Source: Anaerolineae bacterium
GTDB lineage: Bacteria; Chloroflexota; Anaerolineae; Aggregatilineales; Phototrophicaceae
Direction: 5' to 3'
DNA length: 64,000 bases
NCBI GenBank assembly: GCA_022843385.1
Contig: JALHNT010000006.1
Location: forward strand, 34,105-98,104
The notes beneath the pieces are model-generated. The model made no database searches, was not told the origin of the DNA, and was given only the letters and a program-made list of their open reading frames with translations. Of the stretch, positions 1-9,547 are shown piece after piece (the first letter of the stretch is position 1; every line of letters starts with the position of its first letter). Both the position numbers and the translations under genes were made by a program.

Positions 1-219
1 AGCGAAAAAGAGATCATGTGAGTTGCTGGCGTAAATGTGCGGTACGGCCCAGTTATCGCGGAACACCTCAACGGTATCCTGTAAGCCGGTGATGGCAATC
101 GTCCCAGAAAGTTGAGGGAGTGGGGCGCGCGTCCAGCGGTTGACGATGATCGAGCCGCCCAGCACCGCAATGGCGATGACGACGAGCAGGCCTAACAATA
201 TCCAGCGTAGTATTTTCAT
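1..219 (-). CDS. Penicillin acylase family protein (N-terminal part only)
   Basis: The gene runs off the left edge, so only the first 73 residues are visible. They show a short basic start, one hydrophobic segment (about residues 5-27, a signal anchor or signal peptide) and then the pattern GTIAITGLQDTVEVFRDNWA followed by VPHIYA and DLFFA. This matches the beginning of the A chain of penicillin amidase/acylase (Ntn hydrolase) family proteins, which hydrolyse amide bonds in N-acyl compounds outside the cytoplasm. The catalytic N-terminal Ser lies beyond the window and cannot be checked. The start lies 31 bases after the stop of the upstream membrane protein, so the two are probably co-transcribed. 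Confidence 0.8.
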   Translation of the reverse strand, partial: MKILRWILLGLLVVIAIAVLGGSIIVNRWTRAPLPQLSGTIAITGLQDTVEVFRDNWAVPHIYASNSHDLFFA

Positions 220-250
220 GGTAATCCCAATTCAGTTTGAATGTAGCCGT

Positions 251-2464
251 TCATGGTTGTAACGCATTTGCCTCAAGCCGCCAATGGAGCAGTGGATAGG
301 CATCGTTGGGCGCGGCCACCGGCAGCCGGGCAAAATCCGGCAGCCGATACCAGCCGATCATCAGGCGGTAGTCGCCTTCAGTCAGAGCCTTCGGATACAC
401 CAACGTGTGTTCCGTCACGTAGGATTCGCCGGGTCGCCAGTAGCGGGTTGGCAGGGCCGGCGGGGCATCACCCTGTCCGACCATCACCTCAGCAGCGTCA
501 AACACCTGAGCGAAGACGGTGTAATCATCGGGCAGTCCGGCTTCGACCTGCCAGTGCAGCGACAGACGATCATCAACGAGCGTATACCCGGTCAGACGCA
601 GCGCCGAACCAAACGTGACTGATGAAACGGGCTGTGCCTCTGCGAGGGTCTGCTGCACCTGTGGCGGTGCATACCCCCCGGCATTCAGCATCACACTCGC
701 TAAGGGTTGCCCAGCCGTATCGACCGCATTGACCAGCGCCCCATCGGCATAGTCCCACCAGCCGACCTGAATTCGCAGCGTAGAAACAGCACCTAGGTCG
801 TCCAGGGGAATGAGATAACTGTCAGCATACAGCGCACCAGTCGGCCAGCGCGAGGTTCGCAGCCGCCCCGCGCCGGGGTAGCTATCGACCTTACCGATGA
901 CCCGACCATCGCTCAGGGTGGCATGAAGATACAGGCTGTAGTCGCGGGCGGATGGCTGGAGGACGCGCCAGTACACCGTGACCGGCACGGCGTCGCCGGG
1001 AGCATAGCGTTGATCGGGCGTCGCATAACCGACCAGCTCAACCTCGCCATAGCGGGCATACACCTGACGGGCCGACTGAGGCAGTTCAGCCAGACTCTCC
1101 GGCAGCGCATACTGTGGCGCGATGCTGGCGACGGGAACGACCAGCGCGAAGACGGCCAGCCCTACGACTAGCATGACCGGCAGCGCCGTCCGAAGTCGTT
1201 GAGGCGGAAGCCAATCGATCAGAGCCAGCCACCCCAGCGCCAGCAGCGGACTGATGGCGGCGACGAAGGGGAACAACAACCGTCCCTGCGAGGCATAAGT
1301 CTGCGCCGTCCAGGAGGCAATGCTGACGAACCCAATGGTGATGAGCGAACCGAGCAGGATGAACTTGATGGCAAATGCCCTGCCCTCACCCCGTCGCCTC
1401 CACCCCACCACAACCAACCCCAGCAACGCCACCAGCGTCAGCGCATCCATCAGATCATAGAACCACCGTAAGGTCATGATGTTGACCGCGCCGAAGAGCG
1501 ACCAATAGGCGAAGCGAAACCCCTGAAACTCGTCGAGCAGGGTTTGCAGGGTGAACGGTTCCAGACGCGGCCCGGCCACCGCGACCATCATGCGCGTCCC
1601 AAATAACTCGCCGTACAGTTGAATGTTACGCAGATACCACCAGCCGGCCAGCGCGGCCCAGACCAGCCCGATCATCAATCCCTGGCTGATCAGCCCGCGC
1701 CAGTTGAATGCACGCCAGAACGATTGCCCCGGCTGATAGGCGGCATACACGGCCGCGCCGGCCACGATGGGCATCAACACCAGGCCACTGAGCTTACTGA
1801 GCGAACCCAGCGCCAGGAGCAGCGCCAACAACAGCCCACGCCACAGGCGCAACTCACGCCGGTTAACCATGACCAGCATCTGCCAGATGATCAGACTGTT
1901 GAGCGCCGTCACCAGATTATCATTATTGATGGCACCAGCGATGAACAGAAACATCGGGTTGAAGGCGGTCACCCCAAGCGCCAGCCCAGCCAGCATCCGA
2001 TTCTGGGACAGCTCCAACGCGGCGTAGTAGACCGCCACCAGCGTCACACAACCGAGCAGCAGGCTGAAGAGACGGATGATGTAAACCGCCAGCAGGGTGC
2101 GTTCCAGCGGAAGGTGTGGCGCGTCGCGCAGCACCATGTTCTTGTTACCCACCGCACCGGGGATGCCCGCCAGCACATGCGGATTGGGTTGGGTCACCCC
2201 TGAAACATCCGAGCGATCAATCCCACTCACCAGAGCGGCTGAGATCAGGTAATACAGCGGCGGCTGACTGCCCTCCTGCATCCAGGGAGTTTCGACATCC
2301 GGGTTCTGCACCGGCAGTTGACCGGTCTCGGCGATGATGTTGACCATACCCCAATGCCACAGCTCATCCGAAGCCTCAAAGGGCGGCGTGGCCCAGATGT
2401 AGAGGAGTCCCCCGATGAAAAAAAGGGGTAGGATGACGAGAAGGGGCTGTCGGAGCAAGGACAT
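251..2464 (-). CDS. Multi-pass membrane protein, DUF2142 / GT39-like glycosyltransferase
   Basis: A 737-residue polytopic membrane protein. The N terminus has one transmembrane segment followed by PPFEASDELWHWGMV, the acidic first-loop pattern (P...DE.WH) of DUF2142 and related GT-C type transferases that use polyprenyl-phosphate sugars. About ten more hydrophobic segments follow up to residue 450. The last 280 residues are a soluble beta-rich region (YARYGEVELVGY, then VYWRVLQP), probably extracytoplasmic. The likely role is sugar transfer to an envelope glycan or protein; substrate unknown. It is the second-last gene in the minus-strand run. A related GT39-type gene lies at 7676-9481 and shares the C-terminal beta-domain architecture. 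Confidence 0.75.
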   Translation of the reverse strand: MSLLRQPLLVILPLFFIGGLLYIWATPPFEASDELWHWGMVNIIAETGQLPVQNPDVETPWMQEGSQPPLYYLISAALVSGIDRSDVSGVTQPNPHVLAGIPGAVGNKNMVLRDAPHLPLERTLLAVYIIRLFSLLLGCVTLVAVYYAALELSQNRMLAGLALGVTAFNPMFLFIAGAINNDNLVTALNSLIIWQMLVMVNRRELRLWRGLLLALLLALGSLSKLSGLVLMPIVAGAAVYAAYQPGQSFWRAFNWRGLISQGLMIGLVWAALAGWWYLRNIQLYGELFGTRMMVAVAGPRLEPFTLQTLLDEFQGFRFAYWSLFGAVNIMTLRWFYDLMDALTLVALLGLVVVGWRRRGEGRAFAIKFILLGSLITIGFVSIASWTAQTYASQGRLLFPFVAAISPLLALGWLALIDWLPPQRLRTALPVMLVVGLAVFALVVPVASIAPQYALPESLAELPQSARQVYARYGEVELVGYATPDQRYAPGDAVPVTVYWRVLQPSARDYSLYLHATLSDGRVIGKVDSYPGAGRLRTSRWPTGALYADSYLIPLDDLGAVSTLRIQVGWWDYADGALVNAVDTAGQPLASVMLNAGGYAPPQVQQTLAEAQPVSSVTFGSALRLTGYTLVDDRLSLHWQVEAGLPDDYTVFAQVFDAAEVMVGQGDAPPALPTRYWRPGESYVTEHTLVYPKALTEGDYRLMIGWYRLPDFARLPVAAPNDAYPLLHWRLEANALQP

Positions 2465-2656
2465 GAGATCATCACGTTGGGTATGGGCCTACGAAGTCCT
2501 CATTCTGACCCAAAACGGACGCCGTGTAAACGCTCAGATCAATTGAGTCAATGACTATGTGAAATCAGCTATCCATAAATGAGGGGAATGGAAAAATTGC
2601 CGATTGAAATATACCCCCCTTTGCTGCTGAATTTGCTGTTTCACGGGAGGATTTGA

Positions 2657-2674
2657 CACTGAAATGATTCAGTG
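2657..2674. terminator. Perfect 7-bp hairpin in the spacer after the DHFR-like gene
   Basis: CACTGAA and TTCAGTG form a perfect stem with a four-base ATGA loop, 28 bases past the stop of the minus-strand reductase gene. No run of T follows on the minus strand, so termination would be weak. It may instead be a protein-binding dyad. The rest of the 2465-2701 spacer shows no gene. Confidence 0.35.
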
Positions 2675-2701
2675 GAAACTGCCATCCGGCAAGTCGCGCG
2701 A

Positions 2702-3232
2702 TTAAGCCGGAACATAGGTCAACCGAATCACATCCTCGCCAATCCGATCATGGGACAGCAGGCGGAGCGGCGACCGGGGTCCGGCGAAATAGGGACTGCC
2801 GTGACCCAGTACGACGGGATGCAGATAGATTCGATACTCATCGATCAGGCCAAGTTCAGTCAGGCTGTGCGCCAGGTTCGGGCCAGCAACTTCGATCTCC
2901 CCGTCGTGCCCGGCTTTCAGCTTGCGGATCGCGCCCTCAAGATCACCCTCAACAAGGGTGGCGTTGGGGCCGACTGACTGCAACGAGCGCGAGACGACCC
3001 ATTTCGGCTGCTTCCGCCACGCCGCCGCGAAGGCGCGTTCGTCTGCACCCCATTCAGCATGATCGTCGTCCCAGTAACGCATGATCTCGTACATTTGGCG
3101 ACCGTAGACGCTGCCCGTCTGCCCCTGAGCCTCTTCGATGAAGTGGCGGAAGAGCGTGGGGTCTGGCGCAAACGCCGTATGGTCAACGTAGCCGTCCAGG
3201 GACTGGTTCATACTGAACACGAGTTTAGCCAT
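2702..3232 (-). CDS. Dihydrofolate reductase family protein (RibD C-terminal fold)
   Basis: A protein of about 176 residues with the fold of the RibD C-terminal/bacterial DHFR-like family (NADPH-dependent reductases such as YyaP/YwjB). Recognisable parts are the N-terminal strand and loop (MNQSLDGYVD), the YGRQMYE helix, the EVAGPNLAHSLTELGLIDE segment and the closing LHPVVLGHGSPYF motif. The physiological substrate of this subgroup is generally unknown and it is not a confirmed folate enzyme. The ATG at 3232 was chosen because AAGGA lies 8 bases upstream; a GTG at 3238 is too close to it. It has its own promoter at 3337-3365 with an overlapping dyad, so it is probably separately regulated. 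Confidence 0.8.
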   Translation of the reverse strand: MAKLVFSMNQSLDGYVDHTAFAPDPTLFRHFIEEAQGQTGSVYGRQMYEIMRYWDDDHAEWGADERAFAAAWRKQPKWVVSRSLQSVGPNATLVEGDLEGAIRKLKAGHDGEIEVAGPNLAHSLTELGLIDEYRIYLHPVVLGHGSPYFAGPRSPLRLLSHDRIGEDVIRLTYVPA

Positions 3233-3336
3233 AGCCACTTTCCTTTTTCACACGACATACCATGAATTGGGCGCGAGATTTCCGTGGCGGGACACCACTG
3301 CATTGCATCACGTACCGTGTCACCGCCCCCTATATC

Positions 3337-3365
3337 ACTATAGAACAAATAGTCTATACAGTCAA
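3337..3365 (-). promoter_or_regulatory. Sigma-70-like promoter with overlapping operator-like dyad
   Basis: On the minus strand TTGACT (3365-3360) and TATAGT (3342-3337) are separated by exactly 17 bases, a near-consensus housekeeping promoter reading into the DHFR-like gene with a leader of about 95 bases. The -35 box overlaps the stop codon of the upstream kinase gene. The spacer and -10 contain the dyad ACTAT-7-ATAGT (3337-3353), extended by outer TATA arms to about 3331-3358. Such a dyad across the promoter is a typical repressor site; the regulator is not identifiable. Confidence 0.7.
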
Positions 3366-3976
3366 GGGGTCAGTTGGGCGACCAGGCGCTCAAGCAAGGT
3401 TTCCCAGGGACGGGACGGGATGACCGGCAGCCCCAGGCGTTCACACTCGCGCTTCAGCCATTCCCCATACAACCCGCTCACCCGCGCCCGAAACGCCTGC
3501 TCCCCCTGCTCCGGTTCACGCCGGGCATAATTGGCGCGTATCTGGGCTTCATCCGGCTCGTATATGAACAGGCTGCGAACCCGCCCCTGGTTTGGGTGGT
3601 CGCCGAAAGTTGCCTGAGCCGCCAGTGTAGGCAGGATGAAATCTCCTTCCAGAACCACCGGTTGGCGTTCATCCAAATGGTTAGCGATGACCGCTTCCAG
3701 CGCCGGGGTCATGGCCGCGCCAATCGCGATCCCCTGTTCGACGATACGTTCCGGCGATAGCGACGTTGGATCAGGATGCGTATTCCAGAAATGGAGCGCT
3801 GGTTGCTGTTCAGGGGTGGTCATCTTCTCCAGAATGACCTGGAAATCATCGACCTCGGTGATGCCCACCCCGAAGTGCTGTGCCAGTCGGTAACTGACGC
3901 TGGTCTTGCCACAACCGGACGCGCCACCGATGAGCAGCACCGTCCAGCGCCGAGTCGTCTCGGCTGCCGGCATCAT
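3362..3976 (-). CDS. P-loop nucleotide kinase-like protein (AAA/zeta-type)
   Basis: 204 residues with a clear Walker A loop, GGASGCGKTSVS (about residues 17-28), followed by VDDF as in small-molecule kinases. Later come the VVLEGDFILPTLAA strand and the basic RANYARRE lid-like helix. The architecture resembles the 2-phosphoglycerate kinase-like/AAA_33 group; the phosphate acceptor cannot be told. Its ATG overlaps the stop codon of the preceding ABC transporter gene (ATGA), which indicates translational coupling, although no functional link is obvious. Confidence 0.7.
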   Translation of the reverse strand: MMPAAETTRRWTVLLIGGASGCGKTSVSYRLAQHFGVGITEVDDFQVILEKMTTPEQQPALHFWNTHPDPTSLSPERIVEQGIAIGAAMTPALEAVIANHLDERQPVVLEGDFILPTLAAQATFGDHPNQGRVRSLFIYEPDEAQIRANYARREPEQGEQAFRARVSGLYGEWLKRECERLGLPVIPSRPWETLLERLVAQLTP

Positions 3977-5799
3977 CCTATCGCTGCCGCGCTGAGGGTA
4001 TGGCGAGCATTCTCGATGTAGTCCAGCGATTGGTGACGAAAATAGGTATTGTACAGCTCGGCATAATGCCCGCGCTGCGCCATCAGCGCCTCATGATTGC
4101 CCTGCTCGATGATATGACCCTGCTGCAACACGATGATGCGATCGGCGCTCTGCACCGTGCTGAGGCGGTGGGCGATCAGGATCGAGGTGGATTGCGACAG
4201 GATTTTGTCCAGCGCCTCCTTGATCTGCATCTCGGTGAAAGGATCGATGCTGGCGGTGGCTTCGTCGAGGATGAAGATGGCCGGGCGCTGCGCCAGCACC
4301 CGCAGCAGGCTGACCAGTTGGCGCTGCCCCATGCTGAGATACGCGCCGCGTTCGCCTACATCGGTGTTCAGACCATCAGGCATCGTCTCCAGCCACTCGC
4401 CATGTCCGATGCTGTTGGCGATGGCTTCAATTTCCTCGTCGGTCGCCTCCGGTCGGGCATAGCGGATGTTATCGGCAATCGTTCCACTGAAGAGAAAGGG
4501 TGACTGCGACACAATACCCAGCTTGCTGCGATAGGATTGCACATCGAAGGTACGGATATCGCGCCCGTCGATGAGGATTTGCCCACCCTGAAATTCGTAG
4601 AAGCGGCTGATGAGCTTTGCCAGCGTGCTTTTGCCAGCACCGGTATGACCGACGATCGCAATGCTCTCGCCGGGGCGAATGGTCAGGTCGAAGTGATCCA
4701 GCACACGGATGCCCTGCTTATACTCAAAGGTGACATCTTTGAACTGAATTTCGCCATGAAGTTTCTCGACCGGCTGGTTATCAATCTGATTGACCGTGTT
4801 ATCCGAGTCGATGAGGGCAAAGATGCGTTCTGCTGCGCTCAAGCCCTGCTGCACCTGGCTCCAGAAACCGGTCAGGTTGATGATGGGGAACCAGAACCGA
4901 TCCACGCTCTGAATGAAGAGATACCACGAGCCGAGGTTGATGGCCGCGCCGATGACCGCCTGCGCCCCGAAGTAGACGACCGAGGCTGTGCCAAAACCCG
5001 ACAGCACATTCAGCGCCGGAAAAATCAGCGCCATCACAAATCCTCGGCGCAGGTTGACGGTGTAGGACTGGTTATTGACCGCCAGAAATTCGTCATAGAC
5101 CAGCGCTTCACGACGGAAGTTCTTCGCCACGCTGATGCCGGAGACGCTCTCCTGAATGTTGTCATTGACGGTCGCCATCGCCCGCGCACCCTGCCGCCCG
5201 ACAATGCGCGCCATATTGCGAAAGAACAGCGCCAACGCCAGGAACACCGGCATCCACAGGATCAGCACCAGCGTCAACGGCCACGAACGAGTGAGCAGCA
5301 CCGCACCCAGGATGATGAGCTGGATGAACTGGACGACAATATCGCCGACAATCTGGAGGACAGTGCTGAATTCCTGAGTGTCGCTGGTTATGCGGCTGAC
5401 CAGCTTGCCCGATTTGTTGTCATCATAAAAGGCCAGGTCACGATTGATTGCCGCGGCAAAGGCATCCTTCCGCATCCGGCTGATGCCATCGCCAATGATC
5501 CGCGCCCGAATACGATCCCGCGTCCAGATCAGCCCGTAATCGAAGATGAAGGTGACCAGAAGCATGACCAGGAGGACGGGGAGCATCTGACCGCCATCCT
5601 CCAGCTTGATCTGATCGACCAGCGAGGCGATCAGGACGGGTATGCCAGCCCCGAAAAAAGCCGCGACGATGAGCAAGCCGACATAGGTGAGCAGGCTGCG
5701 ACGCTCGTGAGCGAAGTAGCGCCCCAGCCGGTTCAGCAGATAGCCATCGCTGTACTGCCGGTCGTATTGATCCTGTGAAAGCTGATTGAAGAAACCCAT
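3973..5799 (-). CDS. ABC exporter half-transporter, consensus ATPase subunit
   Basis: A half-size exporter with six transmembrane helices (about residues 30-320) and one nucleotide-binding domain. Walker A is GHTGAGKST, the signature is LSMGQRQL (the second G of LSGGQ is replaced) and Walker B is IFILDEATASID with the catalytic Glu present. The start MGFFNQL at 5799 is preferred over an upstream in-frame ATG, because that extension overlaps the partner gene and looks non-coding. It lies one base after the stop of the other half-transporter and pairs with it as a heterodimer. This subunit supplies the intact Walker B and the partner supplies the intact signature. Substrate unknown (drug or lipid export is typical). 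Confidence 0.9.
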   Translation of the reverse strand: MGFFNQLSQDQYDRQYSDGYLLNRLGRYFAHERRSLLTYVGLLIVAAFFGAGIPVLIASLVDQIKLEDGGQMLPVLLVMLLVTFIFDYGLIWTRDRIRARIIGDGISRMRKDAFAAAINRDLAFYDDNKSGKLVSRITSDTQEFSTVLQIVGDIVVQFIQLIILGAVLLTRSWPLTLVLILWMPVFLALALFFRNMARIVGRQGARAMATVNDNIQESVSGISVAKNFRREALVYDEFLAVNNQSYTVNLRRGFVMALIFPALNVLSGFGTASVVYFGAQAVIGAAINLGSWYLFIQSVDRFWFPIINLTGFWSQVQQGLSAAERIFALIDSDNTVNQIDNQPVEKLHGEIQFKDVTFEYKQGIRVLDHFDLTIRPGESIAIVGHTGAGKSTLAKLISRFYEFQGGQILIDGRDIRTFDVQSYRSKLGIVSQSPFLFSGTIADNIRYARPEATDEEIEAIANSIGHGEWLETMPDGLNTDVGERGAYLSMGQRQLVSLLRVLAQRPAIFILDEATASIDPFTEMQIKEALDKILSQSTSILIAHRLSTVQSADRIIVLQQGHIIEQGNHEALMAQRGHYAELYNTYFRHQSLDYIENARHTLSAAAIG

Positions 5800-5800
5800 G

Positions 5801-7591
5801 TTAACCCTGTGGGACTGGCAAAGCCGCTGATTTTTCCGGCGCTTCATAGCGGGCGAAGATACGACGATAGGCTTCGGATGAGGCCAGCAGCACATCATGT
5901 TTACCCTGTGCCACCACCCGCCCACGCCGCAGCACAATGATATGATCGGCCCAGCGAATCTGTGACAGACGGTGGGTAATCAGGATGGTAGTACGGCCTT
6001 TGGAAGCGGCCCAGATCGCCTGCTGGATGCGATCTTCGGTAGCGCTGTCAATCGCGCTGGTGCTGTCATCCAGGATCAGAATTGGTGGATCGGCCAGGAA
6101 GGCGCGGGCGATGGCGAGCCGCTGGCGCTGCCCACCGCTGAGGGTCACCCCGCGCTGCCCGACAATGGTGTTGTAGCCGTCGGGGAAGCTGGTGATGAAG
6201 TCGTGCGCCTGGGCTTTTTTGGCGGCCTCGATGACCTGCTCGAGCGTCGCGTCCTGATTGCCAAAGCGGATATTGTCGGCAATCGAGCGGCTGAACAGGA
6301 AGATATCCTGTTCGATGATGCTGATCTGGGAGCGCAGCGCCGCCAGATCCCAGTCGCGCACATCAACATCATCGATCATGACCCGCCCCACATCGACATC
6401 ATAGGTGCGGTTGATGAGCTTGGTGATGGTGCTTTTGCCTGAACCGGTCTGCCCGACGATGGCGACGGTCTTGCCAGCGTAGACTTCAAACGAGACATCG
6501 TGCAGCACTGGGTTACCATCGGTATAGCCGAACGTGACCTGCTCGAAGGTGATCGCGCCGCGCACCGGTTCGGTATAGCCGCCCTTGTTCTGATCGAGAT
6601 CGGTCTCGGTGTTGATGATCGCCAGAATGCGTTTCGCCCCAGCATAACCCAGCGCCACCTGCGACAGCGAGCGCAGTGAGGTGAACACCGGGAACTGGAA
6701 CAGGAATAGCAAACCGGTATAGGCTACGATGCGTCCGGCGTCGATCAGGCCGATCTGATACAGATAAATGGCGTGAACCAGTCCAGCGAAGGTCGCCAGC
6801 CCCAGAAGCAGGAAAGGAATATAGCGCGCTTCGACATAACCCTGCTGCACCGAGTAATTGCGTACCTCTTCAGTCAGGTGGCTGAAATGGTCGATCTCCT
6901 GCTGCTCCCGCGCTGCCCCTTTGACCACCTGCAACCCTTCCAGCGTTTCAGCCAGGCGGGCATTCATCCGTCCGAAGCTGGCGCGCACCCCCTGCGTAAT
7001 CGGGTTGAGGGTGCGGACGAAGCGAACCTGCGCGATGAAGTACACCGTCAGAAAAATGATCGGCGTCAGAACCAGCGCGGGATGCAGGCCGGGGGATGCC
7101 ACCACAGGCATGAGCAGGAAGAAGCCCGAACCGATGATGAGGTTCATGCCGGGGTTCATCATCAGGTTCATCTCGCGCACATCATTGGTCACCCGCGCCA
7201 TGATTTCGCCGACGGGCTGCAAATCATGAAAGGCCATGCTCTTGCCCAACAGACTGCCATACAGTTCCTTACGCACATCGCGTTCGATGCGCTGGGCGAA
7301 GATTTCCGAGGAAAAGTTGCGCATCAGTTGCAACGCGCCGCGCAGCAATTGCGACAGGATGATGGCGATCACTTCTGGCATCACCTCGGCCATGCCACCG
7401 CCATTGATGACGGTATTGACCGCAATCCCGATGAAGTAAGGAACCGCCGCTGCCAGCGCTGCATTGCTGAACGCACCAATGACCATCAGAATACCGACCA
7501 ATGGATGGCGACGAATGTGCGACAGGATGAAGCGCAACGCACTGGCATGGTTGGTCTTAAAGCCAACCTGGGCAACGAACTCCGATGACAT
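5801..7591 (-). CDS. ABC exporter half-transporter, degenerate-Walker-B subunit
   Basis: 596 residues: six transmembrane helices in the first 330 residues, then a nucleotide-binding domain with Walker A GQTGSGKST, a canonical LSGGQRQR signature and Walker B ILILDDSTSAID. The catalytic Glu is replaced by Asp. Such a D for E swap, together with a canonical signature, defines the degenerate-site partner in heterodimeric exporters (TM287/288, BmrCD and LmrCD types). The gene is followed after one base by its partner and preceded by a GT39-type glycosyltransferase 84 bases upstream. The role is inferred to be ATP-driven export from the cytoplasm or inner leaflet. Confidence 0.9.
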   Translation of the reverse strand: MSSEFVAQVGFKTNHASALRFILSHIRRHPLVGILMVIGAFSNAALAAAVPYFIGIAVNTVINGGGMAEVMPEVIAIILSQLLRGALQLMRNFSSEIFAQRIERDVRKELYGSLLGKSMAFHDLQPVGEIMARVTNDVREMNLMMNPGMNLIIGSGFFLLMPVVASPGLHPALVLTPIIFLTVYFIAQVRFVRTLNPITQGVRASFGRMNARLAETLEGLQVVKGAAREQQEIDHFSHLTEEVRNYSVQQGYVEARYIPFLLLGLATFAGLVHAIYLYQIGLIDAGRIVAYTGLLFLFQFPVFTSLRSLSQVALGYAGAKRILAIINTETDLDQNKGGYTEPVRGAITFEQVTFGYTDGNPVLHDVSFEVYAGKTVAIVGQTGSGKSTITKLINRTYDVDVGRVMIDDVDVRDWDLAALRSQISIIEQDIFLFSRSIADNIRFGNQDATLEQVIEAAKKAQAHDFITSFPDGYNTIVGQRGVTLSGGQRQRLAIARAFLADPPILILDDSTSAIDSATEDRIQQAIWAASKGRTTILITHRLSQIRWADHIIVLRRGRVVAQGKHDVLLASSEAYRRIFARYEAPEKSAALPVPQG

Positions 7592-7675
7592 TGATTTTCC
7601 CCGATGGCTTAACGATTGTTTCTCATGGTATCACAGCCATCTCGATGCCATATACGACCATTGACCGGTGCGCCA

Positions 7676-9481
7676 TTAAGGTATCTGGACATTCGTTAAG
7701 ACCGTCTGACTGCTGGCATCGGGTAAGGACAGCGGCTCACCCGTCCGCCAGTCGTAAACCACCAGCGCCAGTTGATAGCTGCCAGGGGTCAAATCCGGTG
7801 GCAGGATCAGCGAACGATGATCCACATAGATCGCGCCAGGAGTCATCGTAGTTGTATCGATCTGAAGGCCATCGGCCTGCTGCACCGGCCCATCAAGCTG
7901 TGTCACAAGCTGACCCGTCTCATCCAGCAGGCGCAGGCTGAACGAATAGCTAGCCGTCAGGGGCGCTTCTACCTGCCACCACAGCCGGCCCTCGATACGC
8001 TCGCGGCTGACCGCATCCAGATCAAACCCACCAAATAACAAGTTTTCGCCGAAACGCAGCGGCTCAGTCAGCGGCGGCGCATCCATCCGTTGAATCAGAT
8101 AACACCAGTAGCGATTGCAATCGCCGATCACCTGCTGCAACGGATGACTGGTCTCGATCTGACGAAAGTTGGCCTGCACGGCCGGGTCGAACCACGCGGC
8201 GGTGACATACCAGATACGACGGGACTGAAGGGCGGCGTCAACGCTTTCAGCCTGACTCTGTTGCAAATAAGCGGGGAGGTAATGGCTCATCTGCCACAGC
8301 ACGACGTTGTTGGTCAAGTCACCCTGATCGAAGTACAGCACATCGCCCGGTTGGGCAGCAGCAGCCGCCTGTTGAAACAGGGCACGATGCGGCACACGAT
8401 CCAACGGGAACTGGGAGGACAGTGACCACAGGCTGATGCCGACCACGATGACGAGCGCTACCCCATTCAGATAACGCGGCAGCCAGGCCAGCGCTGCCCC
8501 GCACACGATGGCGAACCCCAGGCTGAGATAAGCAACATAACGTGGGGTGTAGACGGCTACGATGAGATTGGCGATCAGCGCCAGTGCCGGAACACCCAGC
8601 GCCCACAGCAGCATCAGGTAGAACGACCGCTTGCGCCAGCCATAGAGCAACCCCAGCGCCAGGATGACCGCATACAGGACGGGCTGTCCATTCGTCATCA
8701 GCGACCACAGCCGCAGCACCGCATCCAGCGTCGTGGGTTCGGTGGTGCTGCCGATGCCAGCCAGACCCCGCGCATTGCCGAACTGGGATTCATCAGCCGC
8801 CACATGCTGCACCTGCCCGACAAAGACGACAAACCAGGGCGACCAGATCACGAAGGCCAGTCCGTAAGCCAGCAGCAATTGCCGAAGCGTCTGGCGCGAC
8901 CAGCTCAGCGCATACAAACCCTGTGCCGCCACCAGAAACGCCAGAAAGTAATGGATATAGAACATCAGAGCAACCGTCAGGCCATAGATCAAGGCCGCAC
9001 CAACCGTTCGGAGCTTCAGCCAGTTCTGGAAGGCCAGCATGGACAGGGCCGCTGCCAGCAGGATCAACGGATAGGGACGGATCTCCAGCGAATAGATATG
9101 AAAGTAGGCATTCACCCCTAGAAAGGCCAGCCCAAACCAGCCCATGACAGCCGAGCCAAAACTGCGGCGTGCGATGCGGTAGATGAGCGCCAGGGTCAAC
9201 ATACTCAACAGGATGCCATACACCCGCCCCATGAACTCGCTATCGCCGATGAATTGCTGCCACAGCCAGAATGACATGAACCACAGCGGCGCATGGACAT
9301 CCTGTGTCGCCTGGTACCAGACCGTATAGCTCAGGTCGCGACTGGTGGTGCGAAAAGCAATTTCCTCGTCATCGCGCATATACGTTGTCTGGATGCTGTT
9401 GACGCGAAATGCAGTGATACAGGCGATCAGTGCCAGAGCGATCAGCCAGCCGCGACGTACTGCCATGCCCTTGTTCCCCAT
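7676..9481 (-). CDS. GT39-type membrane glycosyltransferase
   Basis: 601 residues. After the first membrane segment comes TYMRDDEEIAFR, the Asp/Glu-rich first external loop typical of GT-C fold enzymes of the PMT/ArnT clan. The later DVHAPLWFMSFW segment matches the conserved H.PL motif after the second loop. Around ten more membrane segments reach about residue 400. A C-terminal soluble beta domain (from about residue 470) resembles that of the 251-2464 protein. It probably transfers sugars from polyprenyl phosphate outside the membrane. An alternative start at 9466 (MAVRRGW) is possible; neither start has a strong ribosome-binding site. Confidence 0.8.
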   Translation of the reverse strand: MGNKGMAVRRGWLIALALIACITAFRVNSIQTTYMRDDEEIAFRTTSRDLSYTVWYQATQDVHAPLWFMSFWLWQQFIGDSEFMGRVYGILLSMLTLALIYRIARRSFGSAVMGWFGLAFLGVNAYFHIYSLEIRPYPLILLAAALSMLAFQNWLKLRTVGAALIYGLTVALMFYIHYFLAFLVAAQGLYALSWSRQTLRQLLLAYGLAFVIWSPWFVVFVGQVQHVAADESQFGNARGLAGIGSTTEPTTLDAVLRLWSLMTNGQPVLYAVILALGLLYGWRKRSFYLMLLWALGVPALALIANLIVAVYTPRYVAYLSLGFAIVCGAALAWLPRYLNGVALVIVVGISLWSLSSQFPLDRVPHRALFQQAAAAAQPGDVLYFDQGDLTNNVVLWQMSHYLPAYLQQSQAESVDAALQSRRIWYVTAAWFDPAVQANFRQIETSHPLQQVIGDCNRYWCYLIQRMDAPPLTEPLRFGENLLFGGFDLDAVSRERIEGRLWWQVEAPLTASYSFSLRLLDETGQLVTQLDGPVQQADGLQIDTTTMTPGAIYVDHRSLILPPDLTPGSYQLALVVYDWRTGEPLSLPDASSQTVLTNVQIP

Positions 9482-9547
9482 GTTGTTGAAAGTTCCAATC
9501 GAGGATAGATTCTAAGGATGCAGGCCCACCTTGCCTATGGAGAAATC

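Noticed and set aside
4537..5778. Long plus-strand open frame of 413 codons opposite the ABC exporter gene
   Set aside because: It is antisense to a gene with intact ABC motifs, and its translation is rich in Asp, Arg and Gln with no fold-like pattern; it is a by-product of GC-rich codon use.
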